Both the position numbers and the translations under genes were made by a program. A stretch of 64,000 nucleotides of DNA from Leuctra nigra (lineage: Eukaryota; Arthropoda; Insecta; Plecoptera; Leuctridae): the NCBI GenBank assembly GCA_934045905.1, contig OW203768.1:20784770-20848769 (forward strand), written 5' to 3'. Shown in pieces: positions 12,387 to 24,138 of this stretch; within the stretch, counting starts at the first letter, position 1; each line of letters opens with the position of its first letter. The notes under the pieces were generated by a model. That model saw only the letters and a program-made list of their open reading frames with translations, did no database searches and had not been told where the DNA came from.

Positions 12387-13661
12387 GGTCGCTGCTGTTT
12401 CGACAAACTATCCGTTTGGAGTCAAATGTTTTGCTCTTTAGTCAGGGAGAGCTGCAAAAAAATACACAAATGCTAGAAAATCTAGAATTTTTATTTATAG
12501 TTTAAAAATACTGGTAGGTACTTGAGGTCGGATTCGGGTAATGTTTTGTACCCGGGTACCCGCTTCAATCACCCAAGTAATAATAACTAAAAAAAAAATT
12601 AACTTCATAAATAATTTGTTTGTAAAAATAATTAGTAGGTACCTAATCTTGAAATGTTGCTCATTCTGAATGATCTTGATATTTCACTTCCTTTTTCTCA
12701 AGACTGTGAATTACTAAAAACTAAAAAAAAATTGCTAAAACCAGAATTTATAATAATAAAATTAATAATTATACTTTTATATAATGTCGACGTCGTCATC
12801 AAGTTTTTGAATAGCCTAGGTAACAAAATTATTTGGTTCACAACCGTTATTTTAGATTTCAATGTGGCTACCAAACACAATAATTTGAAACAAAATGATT
12901 TCCAATATATTGCATAATAATTTTGTAAGATAGTTTCATGTTCAACGTGAATTTTTGTTTCAGATCAGATCTTTTATTAAAAACTGTAACCTTATCCCAA
13001 ATACTTTACTGCTCGCATCACATTCACCAGGCATAGGATTTTTTCAATGTCAATAATTCACACAAAATTGAATACAAGTGATTTATTACAATTTCTAGGT
13101 AGGTATACAAGACATAAATTAACTTCACATCGTGCTGCGAGACAAACAAAGGATTTTACTTGCACAATACCTAATTATTACAGTGACAATACAAAATGAG
13201 AAGCTGCAGTAATATCTTCTTGGTTGATTCAGAAAAAAACATGCCATAATTTAGTTAAATATCTAATTGATTAAAATATATTGCAATTTTGCATTGAGGT
13301 ATTGTAAAGATAATAATGTTAAGGCAGCTATGCACCGACGTGCATCAGCAAACTACAGCTAGTCACTGGGAAATTGTGATTATGTACTTTCCGGGGCTTA
13401 GGTACTTCCTTTATTCAGATCAAGTTTACAATCAATTTAAAACTATAAAAACATGACACTTACATCTTTATGTACAAGACAATGCAGAATGCAGTACTTA
13501 GTACATTAAAAAAAGAGTATTGTCTATGAGGACTTATATTTTCTTTTCTCTGTTGCTAAAAAATAAAATCTTAAAATCTTATTACCAGATGGGTAATTCT
13601 ATTTAATACAATTGGTATTACTTGTTTGACAATAAATTTTGCATTGTTCTACTAGATCTAT
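12387..13661. other. Intergenic region between oxidase start and SRPK stop
   Basis: This AT-rich stretch contains the oxidase promoter side near 12390 and the 3' UTR of the minus-strand kinase. TTTATT at 13410-13415 and at 13082-13087 are candidate minus-strand poly(A) signals. I see no coding sequence. Confidence 0.45.
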
Positions 13662-15539
13662 TTAAGTGTCGACGCCGTCGCGAAGCCAGCCGTGCTCCAG
13701 ACATTTCGCCGCCGTGGCTCGTTCGTTAGGGTCGTAGATTAGCATCGGTCGCAGGAAGGACTCGAACTTCCTTGCGTCGGCCGGGTCCCAGGAGTACTTG
13801 TCTATGAGCACGTCGTACAGACCCCATGGCTTGAGTTTGTCGATGTGTCGTAGCTCTCCAGTCCGCTTGAAGTACGTCTGAGAATGAGTCCCCGAGAGAG
13901 CGATCTTCTTCGGAATCGGACCGAGAAGCTCCGAGATGTGTGCCAAGTGGTCTTCGTCCCGGGTGTAGTTATCATCGGAATGAGGCTCGAATAGATAGTC
14001 TCCCGTAGCCAGTTCGAACGCCATGCAAGCTGTGCTCCAAATATCTGCCGACGTGCCGTATCGGGCGCCGATGAGCACCTCGATGGACCGGTACTGCCGC
14101 GTCTGAATGTCCTCGGTGAAGTGTTTGTCCACCCAGCACGCGTTGCCGAGGTCGGCGATCTTCACCTCCAAGTCGCAGACCTCCAGAGCCGGATCGATCG
14201 CTCTCTCCTCTTCCGCGCTGCCCGTCCACATCGGAGGCCGAGGGAACGGCTGGGGAGACAAGGAATTGTCACGTTCCATGGCCGATGGATCGCTAGCGAT
14301 CAAAGGTTTGGTGTTTTCTTCTTCGGTGTTCATGGGAGATTGCTCGTCCTTGATGTCTGAGATTTTTATCTCCCCTGGCTTGTTAGGATCAACGTCACCT
14401 TTTCCTATCTCCTCGGCATCGTACTGGTTGGTGTTGGCCTCTTCGGGAGCAGTCTGGCTATCTCCGATCATGTTGTGCTCGCTATCACATCCGTTCTGGT
14501 ACTTGGTCGATTGTTCTGTCTCCATCTCCATATCAGCAACTGGCGCTGACGTAGACTCTGCATTCTCGGTCAACTGTAGTTTCCTTATCTCCACCATCTC
14601 CTCATCTTCTTTCTCTTCTATCTGTTCCATCTGCTTTATCATCTGTGCCTTCTGCTTTTTCTGTTTAGCTTTAAGTTTCTTCTTCTTGTTTCGTGACATG
14701 CTAGCAGTGAGAACTGGCTCTTGGAATTCTTTGGGTGCAGTGCTGATTAGTGATGTCGGTAGCTTGACTCCCATGCGATGAAGTTCGGTAGCTTCCTTGG
14801 CCAGGTTCTTTACATACGCATCATCGACACATAAAAGTATATTCTCAGGTTTAATATCCGTGTGAATAATCTTACACTTGGTGTGAAGATAGTCCAATCC
14901 TTCAAGTACTTGTCGGATGATAATTTTCACATTTTGAATAGGAATGCCACGGTAATTGCTTTTTATAATCAATTTCAGTAGATTATGGCCCAGCACCTCA
15001 AACACCATACATACATGAACACCATTGATACCAGTAATTTTGAAATCGTTGAGCAACTGGACCGTTTTATTCCTTTTGGGATCGTTGGGATCGCTTTCGC
15101 GGACAGCTCGAAGAATTTTTATTTCATCTAAAGCTGTGTCAGTGAAATGGGGTGCACTTTTAACTACTTTAAGAGCAACAAACTGCCTATCAACTAAGTC
15201 CCAACAAAGCCATACAGTTGAAAAGTGACCCCAACCTAACTTTCTGGTGACCCGATATCTGTCAAGTAGGAACACATCTCCGATTTTGACTGGATGGTAA
15301 CCCCCTTTGCAATAATCTTTAGCATCTTCTTGCTCCTCTTCCTCACTGGATGCGTAGTTATCTTCATCCCCATCATCAGTTGTGTCATTTGATGACGAAT
15401 GACATTGCTCTGCCTTGGAAGTATAAGGACGAGCATCTTGATTAGCATTCCCATTTGGGTTCCGTCGAGGTTTCTTTTTCTGTCTCTTTTTCTTTTTGAT
15501 CGCAAGAACTGTACGATTGACTTCAGGCATTAAGCTCAT
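13662..15539 (-). CDS. SRPK: SR-protein kinase (SRPK), single-exon
   Basis: Ser/Thr kinase that phosphorylates RS domains of splicing factors and so controls their localisation and activity. The 625-aa frame is intact from ATG to stop, without introns. A basic N-terminus (KKKKRQKKKPRR) and an acidic stretch precede the kinase fold. The glycine loop LGWGHFSTVW spans about 101-110, the ATP lysine is K124 in VALKVV and the helix-C glutamate about E139. The catalytic loop is HTDIKPEN (226-233) and the metal motif DLGN (463-466); HTD and DLG in place of HRD and DFG are SRPK hallmarks. The lobes are split by a spacer of about 220 residues rich in Lys and Glu (KKKKLKAKQKKQKAQ), which in this family anchors the enzyme in the cytoplasm. 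A GARYGTSADIWS segment and a full C-lobe follow. Lack of introns raises the question of a retrocopy. Confidence 0.96.
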   Translation of the reverse strand: MSLMPEVNRTVLAIKKKKRQKKKPRRNPNGNANQDARPYTSKAEQCHSSSNDTTDDGDEDNYASSEEEEQEDAKDYCKGGYHPVKIGDVFLLDRYRVTRKLGWGHFSTVWLCWDLVDRQFVALKVVKSAPHFTDTALDEIKILRAVRESDPNDPKRNKTVQLLNDFKITGINGVHVCMVFEVLGHNLLKLIIKSNYRGIPIQNVKIIIRQVLEGLDYLHTKCKIIHTDIKPENILLCVDDAYVKNLAKEATELHRMGVKLPTSLISTAPKEFQEPVLTASMSRNKKKKLKAKQKKQKAQMIKQMEQIEEKEDEEMVEIRKLQLTENAESTSAPVADMEMETEQSTKYQNGCDSEHNMIGDSQTAPEEANTNQYDAEEIGKGDVDPNKPGEIKISDIKDEQSPMNTEEENTKPLIASDPSAMERDNSLSPQPFPRPPMWTGSAEEERAIDPALEVCDLEVKIADLGNACWVDKHFTEDIQTRQYRSIEVLIGARYGTSADIWSTACMAFELATGDYLFEPHSDDNYTRDEDHLAHISELLGPIPKKIALSGTHSQTYFKRTGELRHIDKLKPWGLYDVLIDKYSWDPADARKFESFLRPMLIYDPNERATAAKCLEHGWLRDGVDT

Positions 15540-16324
15540 TTTAATTACTTTAAAGATCGAAACTGAAGAGCTTTAAGGAACAAATATCACGTCCAACTAA
15601 TATTAAAATATAAAATAACTGCAGTTTATCTGTCACTTTGTCTATGGCAGCCTTCTTTATAAAAAGCACTGCCCTCTGAATGGCAAAATAACAGCAACCG
15701 ACATCACAGCCACCTAGAAATTGAATGGTCCCCCTACCGCCGTTCGAGCACGAAATTTAAATTCAGGAAAGCAAATCCCTCAAGTTCTATAATTCTCCCT
15801 ATGTATGCCTACTTTATAAAATCAATTGATGGACAAGATGAAGACTTGTCCATAATGTTATACATAATTAGGACTAAACAGTTCTAAAATATCAGGAAGG
15901 GGGAGCAGCGAGCAGAGTACCTAAATTCTAAAAATACCTGCAATCAGGAACCGACGAACAGCTGTTGCTTTGCTACCCGTGATGGTCTTGCAGTTTTGGG
16001 CGTAGTAATGATATGAATGCTAAATCACTATTACGTGTGAGATAAAGTGACACTTGACAATGTACTAATTTTACTGTCCTTGATGTAATTATCTAACCAA
16101 TCGCCTAAAAGATAAAAATTATATCAATAATACACGAGTTTTATCCTTTTTCCATAAGAGTGCAGCACTGTACGGAATGAAAAAGGCGGGAAAATAGTGA
16201 GGAGAGGGGTCTTTTAGACGCCATCTTTGTTTACTTACTTGTGTACTTGTTGCCTTTGCTTGCTGCTTTGTGAGTTGTTTGTTTGTGTTTGGTGTTTTAA
16301 CTTTTAATTTAGTAAAATTTAATA
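15540..16324. promoter_or_regulatory. Shared SRPK/Cdt1 divergent promoter region
   Basis: The start codons of the kinase (minus) and of Cdt1 (plus) face away from each other across 785 bp, so this stretch must carry both promoters and 5' UTRs. GGCGGGAAAA at 16185-16194, 131 bp before the Cdt1 ATG, is a consensus E2F/DP site and fits S-phase transcription of Cdt1. No repeat element was seen, unlike the other gaps in this window. Confidence 0.6.
16185..16194 (-). promoter_or_regulatory. E2F/DP binding site upstream of Cdt1
   Basis: On the minus strand this reads TTTTCCCGCC, the textbook E2F site TTTSSCGC. Cdt1 is an E2F target in flies and mammals, so position and target agree. Binding itself is an inference. 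Confidence 0.6.
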
Positions 16325-19300
16325 ATGGCTCAGCCTGCGATTACGAATTTCTTCCAAAAACGTAAAAGACTTGAAGGTATAGACCATATAACCAGTGCGA
16401 AAGTTTTGGTTCTGGAACAGAATGGTTCAGACCATGAACCAAACTTTGGTAAGCAAGGAGATGGCAAGTTAAATGCCTCAAACCAAACAATTATTTACAT
16501 GCCATGTAGTACTGAAACTGAAACTGGTAGCAAAATAGACATAAAACCATTAATTCTTGCCAAAAATGACACCCCAAAGACAAAAAGACCGCAGTCCTCA
16601 ACTCAGTCTAAGCGAGGAATGTCATCGCAATCGAAGAAGAAGACTGGCACCAAGAACCAAATGGAGAAGACTGAAATAATTCCTGATATTCGAGCAACAT
16701 TCCTAAAACAAACTGTTAAGTTTGAGCTGAAAGGCAATCTCTCGCCAAAGAAGAAGAACGATCAAAATTCATCGATTCCCTATATTTCCACTGCAATTAC
16801 TACTCCATCTGCAGCCAAGTTGATGCATATTGACCAGTTGAACTCGAAGCAGGGCACATTGCCAGCTGATTGTCATCCACAAATCCGGAATGATGAAGCT
16901 GTGAATGAACCGAGTAATCTCGTGCAACTGGACATTCCTTCGCAATCAACCTCTACATCTGGCGCTATTCTGTCGAAACCGAGTTGTTCGAATTCCGGTA
17001 GAGAAGAAGTTTCAATGAAGACGATCAATGCAAGAAAAGAGTTGGGTTTGATGAATCCGAAGAGAAAAGATTCTGAATTGTCGTTGAAGGAGATCAAATC
17101 TCGACTTACCCGAAGCGCTAAGCTGGACCAACTTCGTGAATCTCTTGCTAAGATTAACAAGGGAAATGACAAACTGAAAGACATCGAACATCGCAAATCA
17201 CAACTCGACGTTGGCATTCCGAAGCTGGGCAAGTTTAAGACGATTGCGATGGAAGTCCGTAGTCCGATGAAAGAAGCTGCTACCGCCAGTCCGCAGAAGA
17301 GTTCAAGTCCGTTGTCGAGTCCGATAAAAGCTCCGGCGTATCAGCGCTTCTCGTCTCTTGCCACCGCTGGTCCGCCGACACTTACGTTGCCGTTCAAACA
17401 CCGGTGTCTGGCGGAGATGTTCCGATGTGTCGACACCGTGGTCGCCATGTTTTACAACCGTAAAGAGAAGATTACGTTCGGAAAGCTCAAGCCAGCCGTT
17501 CAGCAGATGCTTCGCAAGTAAGTCCCTTTCACTTTAAATACCTACAGCCATTAATCAATCAGTAGACCAGTTATTGTTTAAAAAAAAAAAAATACATCGG
17601 CACCTGGTGACCAAAATGTCACCAAAATATCTCTTTAAATAAAATTATTGATAGGTCTACCTAGCACTCATTTTGAAGTCTAATGATATTTTTCAGTTAG
17701 TTTACCTAGTACACAACCTATTTAGGTACAAAGTTTGTTTGTTTTTAAAGTGCAATGCCATGTGAATGTTCTCAATGTTCAGGTCTAGTGTTGTAAATGT
17801 GTAATTTACCCCGTAAATTACCACCTGTAAATTACAAATACCGTGTAATTTACACCATTATTAAATTACTGTAAATTACCGGTAAGGTAATTTATGGTAA
17901 ATTACGGAATTCTGCTAAATTACTATGGATTTTTTATATTAATTATCCTTTTTTACTTACGGCACCCAAATAGACCAAAAAACTTACTTTTTCGATAATT
18001 AAGCGTCATACAACATTTAATATCTTTTCACTTGTTCCACTTGGAATGATGATTTTTTTTAGATTTTTTTTGATTTTTTTTAATTCGACACTAAAAGTAC
18101 CAAGAGATTGCGCTGATATCAGTAAGATGGCCGCTCACGCGAGTACAGTCCCAGTGCGCGTGCGTACTTTTACATACAAGTCACTTAGATGTCAATCGTA
18201 ACGAGTTCAGTAAAAAGTTATAAATACATCGCGAAATAACAGAAATTGATGCTTACCTCAGTGTCAACAATCAAATACAATTGGCATATTTCATTACAGC
18301 ACACATTCATTCAAATTCTTGTGAAAACGAGTTGTCTTTTCACCAAAAACCACTGTTTGACAGATTGCAATTGGTTGAACGAGGCGTCAAGAAATATGTG
18401 TTTTCAGAAGGCCGTGAGAAAAGCAATTGCAACTGTCAAATGGTGATTTTTGGTGTATAGACATCTCGTTTTCACAAGAATTTGAATGAATGTGTGCTGT
18501 AATTAAATATGCCGACTGTATTTGATTGTTGACACTGAGGTAAGCATCAATTTCTGTTATATCGCGATGCAATTAAAACTTTTGCTGAACTCGTTATACG
18601 ATTGACATGTAGGTAAGTGACTTGCCTGCTCGCGCCCTGTGCGCATGAGCAGATGTACTCGTGGTTGAGATGTTAATTTTTTCCGCTAAGTGGCGTCTTG
18701 CAACTTTTAGTGTCGAATAGCTCTTGAAACAGACTTTTAAAATATTTATTTTTGGGGAAAAAAATTGACAATTTTTTGTCAAAAAATTGTCACATGTGTA
18801 TGTTTTTGACATGTGTTGCTTTGTTCTAGGTAGTACTTCCACAAATTATTAGCAAATTTGGAGAGATGAAATTTTATTTTGTCGTTTTTTTGGTTGAGTT
18901 GGCTTGGAATGACACTATCATAGTGCAATTAAAGATGAAAAAATTATTTGTGGTCTTAAATGAACACTGTTGCACATAAAAAACTTATCATTTCTACTCA
19001 TATTGTTATCTAGAACAAGCTCAACTTTAAATTTTCAAAATTACCCAATGTTTGTAATTTACCGGGTAAGTTACGTGGAAATTTACCAAATTTTAAATTA
19101 CCGGTAATTTCACATCACTATTCAGGTCACATGCATACATTGAATGCAAATAAATTGTACCTAACTAAAATAATCAACCATGTTTTGTCCATACTTCAGC
19201 TTTGAGAATGCATGTTTCTCTTACCTGGCCTAGTAGGTACAACTTCTGTTAAACTTTGGTTGACTGCCTAACTTCAAATTTGTAATAATGTGTCAAGGTG

Positions 19301-22300
19301 ATTCTCCTTGACTTTCTCACCATACCTACCTCCTCAAATAAATGGGGTCATTGTACCTACCACCAAATCAACTTTGAAATGCCCTCTAATGACCTTCTAA
19401 CATGAGAGATTACATTTTAATGTTGTCATCCTCTTAATATTCAATATTCATTACTCTGTCTAGTAATAGTCACACCTCTAGTCTCTATTACACACTGCAA
19501 GTTGGCTCAGGGGTACCTAATGCTCTAGACTTCCACTCCAGAGGGTCCAGGTTCGATTCCCGTGGCCTTCCCGACTGAGATTATGTGTGCCTTCCCTTAG
19601 AGAGGCAAATGATGGGAAGGTTCCCCAATAGTATACCATGACCCCTCCTTCCCAACGTCTATCCTTTCTTCATTGTTATTCATGTCATTTGTCACCATTT
19701 TTGCTAAATTGCAGAATAGGAAGATTTTAAATTAATACATTAATAGATTGCAATCCATATTTTTTGTTGGTTTGGTACTAATACCAACGTATTGTAGGGT
19801 AGGTACCTCTAGTTGGAAAATACCTCGGTAACTAATAAATTGATTTTATCACAGGAACTTCATGGAAAACCACCTTGGTCAGATAAAGCGAGTCTTCCCA
19901 AATGCCTTCGCCTTCCAGCAAGAGAAATGTCACACTTTCGGCGCCTCCTCAAAGTCTGACAAGTACGAGTTGACGATCGTACCTCAGATCGACAAGTTGA
20001 TCGCTCAGGAAGAGTCTGATGGGTCGTCGATGTTGCCGTCGTGTCTGCTGCAGCGACGACAGACGTTCACCGAGAACCTCACCGAGCGCGTGAAAGACGT
20101 CCACGAAGAGTTCCTGCGTGGTCTCGACCCTCCGATGTCGATCGCGAGAGAGAAGCTGACGCGCTGGCATCCGGAGTTCGACGTTGACGCCGTGCCGGAT
20201 GTGGACCCGGATGCGTTGCCGGAGCCGCCGAATATGGAGCATTATTCCACTGCCACTGATGTTCTAGGTGAGTTTGCAAAAGAGTACGGAATAGGTTCGA
20301 GAAAGCAAGTAACACGAATGCACTCTGGTAGCTATTGTGGTAAATGGCGACTATCAAGGGCGCATTTGCATGAATATAAATATTTGCTATAGCTGTTTGT
20401 TATGGCTAAAAGAGTAAAGTTATAACTAAATTTTAATTTCAATTGTTTTTTTCTTTTTCACTGCACTATGGAGGAAAAACGAATGTAAAAACAAATAAAT
20501 CTGTAGACTGATTGTAGCCATCTTGCCAGAAGTGGCTCCATCACATATCGCTTATTTGCGGGAATAGGAATCGCAGGAGAAAACCTTTAAATTTCTAAAC
20601 AAATTGCATGTGACCTTGAGTTATAATCCAATTTATTATATCTTTTTGTCCTCATTCTCAAGTTTCCTACTCTCATTTTATCTTTTGTGTTGTGTTAGCT
20701 CACCTAAGGTACCTATAACACAAATTAAGATAGGTAATGTAGTAGGTACTCTTAAAATCCAAACTAATTAGTAGGTATCTAGTTCAATCCCATCACGACT
20801 CCAGTTTACCCTTTCCAAAGGGGCATATCAAAGTCTGATCCTCGAACACTTACTTCACCTTGCATTGTAAGAGAATGTTGCTGTCACAACAGCACTGATT
20901 GATTGTGTTTTTGTTGCAGCTAAAGCTAAGCACATCTTCAGCTGCAACGAACGGATGGAGAAAGCTCTGCTGAAGGTCAGCGAACTCTCGGTGCGGAACG
21001 CAGCCAACAAGGTGGGCAGCACGACGCCGACGAAACCCGCCGTGTCGACGGCTCTCCGTGGGATTCCCATGGCCTTGTTGGAGAAGGTAAAGAAGCTTCC
21101 ATTTCAATGGATTTTCAAGCTCAAGTTCAAGCAGAATGTTTCCTAAACTAAAAGTCACACAGTAGGCTAATTTCATATTCTATTTAACGTTAGGACCATT
21201 TTCTGTTTTGAAATATTGTTAGATATAGTATCAACTTCATATAGTTGATAACTTGGTTGGATTTCATGCTCCCATTTTTAAAATTTATGAATTCTGAAAT
21301 TTGGAGAAGTTGAAACAGTTTGTGTTATTACTACTCTACTTTGTCAAGCAGGGTTTTCTGTTTAGAGTTAATGTAATTCTTTAACCAGAGGAAATGATAC
21401 TAGTTGATTAAATTGTTAGCATAGCATCGCTAATTTGCTTCATTTAATGTTTTAACAAACACAAAAACAACAACAACAAGAAAATCTTTTAGTAACATAA
21501 TGTCTTTTTTTATTGTTCTCTTTCGCTCCTAAAACATATCTGTTCTTTCTTTTCATATTGTTTTTTCCCCACAGATGATGGATTGTGTGATGTTTGTGTA
21601 CGTAGGTATGTTGTATTAAATAATAAAGGAGTTATAAAAAAAGTAGAAATAAGTATAGGTACACCCAACCCAACCCACAGAATTGAGAGATTTCATAAAA
21701 AAAACTCTTGAGCATTATTTACCAAATCAAAGTGTAGAATGTAGATCAACTCGTTTTAGCCACACAGAAGGAATAAAATGTATTCTTGCAATTGGCATAC
21801 ATTTCTAACCCAATGATCTAGACATATTGCTAAGAATGATACGGAATGAGAAGAGTTAAGTGAAAGAAAAGCCTTGGTCTTAACTTCACTCTAAATAAAG
21901 ACCTTTATTATTATAACTTAGAATTGATTGGAATAATAATATCAAAAAATTATAAGATTGACAGTGAGTGAAATGATTTGTCTAGGTGCGCGCTACGCAA
22001 GCTGCTAAAGCCATGGTTGCCATGTCCCGATCAGCGGCTGAAGATCGCCAAGGCACGCAGTACTCTCGGCTGCCGGAGATGGCGAGGATCGTGCGGAACC
22101 TCTACGTTGCCGAGAAGAAGGGGGTGCTGCCTCTGGAGGTGGCGCTGCAGAAGATCGGAAACAGCTTCCGGGAGAACTTGCCGACAGGTAATGCAGTGTC
22201 TCCTGTTTCTTCTTAAATTACATTACAGAGGGGTACAGTAAACCCTCGTTATTTCGAACTCGGATAATTCGAATTTGAGGTTAATTCGAACTATCTGGGT

Positions 22301-24099
22301 GGTCCCAGTGGCCAGAATAGGGTTTTCTATGTTATTTCATTTTGATAATTCGAATTTTAGGTTATTTCGAAATTCGAATTGAATTAAAGTCCCAGCCCAT
22401 GTATTTACTTGGATAAAATTGCTTTAATTCGAATTTTTCTTCAAAAGTGTGGGTTTGTATAAAATTCATAACGCGTGATATATTAAGCGCAATAACTTGG
22501 AGCCAGCGCCATGCGCCGCAGGCAGAATAGGGGGGTGCGCCGCAGCGGACTGCTCAGAGCATGGCTCGCGCACAAGCGCGGCGTGGCTCGGCTATCCTCG
22601 TGTTTTAGATCGGGTGCGTCCGCCTCGGCTATCCTCGTGTGTTCGATCGGGTGCGTCCGCCTCTAGACTTACTGACGACGTGGCGACTGGCGGCATTTCA
22701 CCCCTCACGCCTCGAGCTAGACTAGCTAGCCTAAACAAACAAGTGTGGCTGTGTCAAAGTTTCGTAAACAAGTTTTGACGATGGCTCCGAAGAAATACCA
22801 CGAACTGAAATTAAGTGAGAAGGTGGCGCTTCTAAAAGAAGTAGATTCAATAATATGCACCTTGGCTTCCTTTTCCCCAATCCCCTCATCCTTTAAAAAA
22901 ATAAAAAATAAAAAAAAAAAATATTAATTCGAATTTTTTTAATTTGAATTGCAATTTTTTGGGTCCCTTTGAGTTCGAATTAACGAGGGTTTACTGTAGT
23001 AGCTTACAACCTTGATCCAAGAGTTCAGGGTATTTTTTATAATTGAGATATTCGGGGATAAGGTCAAGTCAACTTTTATTTTTCAGAACTCTTGCTAAGG
23101 TTTCCAAAAGCAATCCAGTATGTAAAATAATTTTCTCAATGAATAATTTTTACAAGAGAAATGTCAAATACTAACACGATGTGCTTCCTCGAGTTGGTAT
23201 TCTAAAAATAATATTAATATTAAACTGTATTCAAATTAGTGCATTAGCCGTATGTATTAGTTTACCATTTTCATTTCTCCTATTTGGTGCAAATTTTTTA
23301 TTTTTTCTAGGCTAGACTACCTCGGTTTTCTGCACCATTTTTTATTGAGAATTATAATAGGTATAGTATAGGTAATTACTAAATTACTTGTAGCACCTAA
23401 CTTTGGAGCTCTTCAGGATTTCAAATTTGACTAAAGACTTTTACTTATTGTGGCCCGGGTGTAAGTAATAGCCAATAGGTAGAGCCAAGATTATATGGTT
23501 TTATTTTTGTAGTGATTTCGTTTTTAAAAACACAAATTTCGTTTTTTGTGGTTTTATGAATTGAGGATTTCGCGATTTGTGGGGCCATTAAAACACACAA
23601 AATTGAACTTTAAAACGAAAATGAATTTCATCTTTATTACCAATATGTTTTGCTCACACTAATGAATAATGTAAATAATCAAATTAAAATGATAAAATAA
23701 AGTTGCATCATAAGAAACAGGCAAGTGAATTGGCGTGAACCATCAATAGAACAGTCAGCTGTCTAACTGGGGGTGTGGTGTGGGTGGGCCCTTCATGGGC
23801 ATGCAAAGGAGGGGTAAATAGAGAGCCTAAATATATAGGCTCTCTAGGGGTAAAAAGGGGTAGATAGTTGGCCAAAGTGCAAGGTTGCCATGTTTCCACC
23901 ATCAGCCAGAAGCATCGTCTTAAAGCAGTCACTGACTGGTTATGTTCAGGTGGTTTTCTGATTGGAGGGGGGGGGGGGGGGGGGTAAAATTTAGCAGGTA
24001 TGTTTGCAACCTTGTTTTCCAGCTAATCAAAGAATGGATTCTCACCATTCTTAGACGCAACAAGTGCTAGATTAAATGAAAATTTTATAGTACCTAAAA

Positions 24100-24138
<39 letters not shown>

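Noticed and set aside
14107..14781. 224-aa plus-strand frame opposite SRPK
   Set aside because: Antisense shadow of the acidic spacer and kinase lobe; Ser-rich low complexity only.
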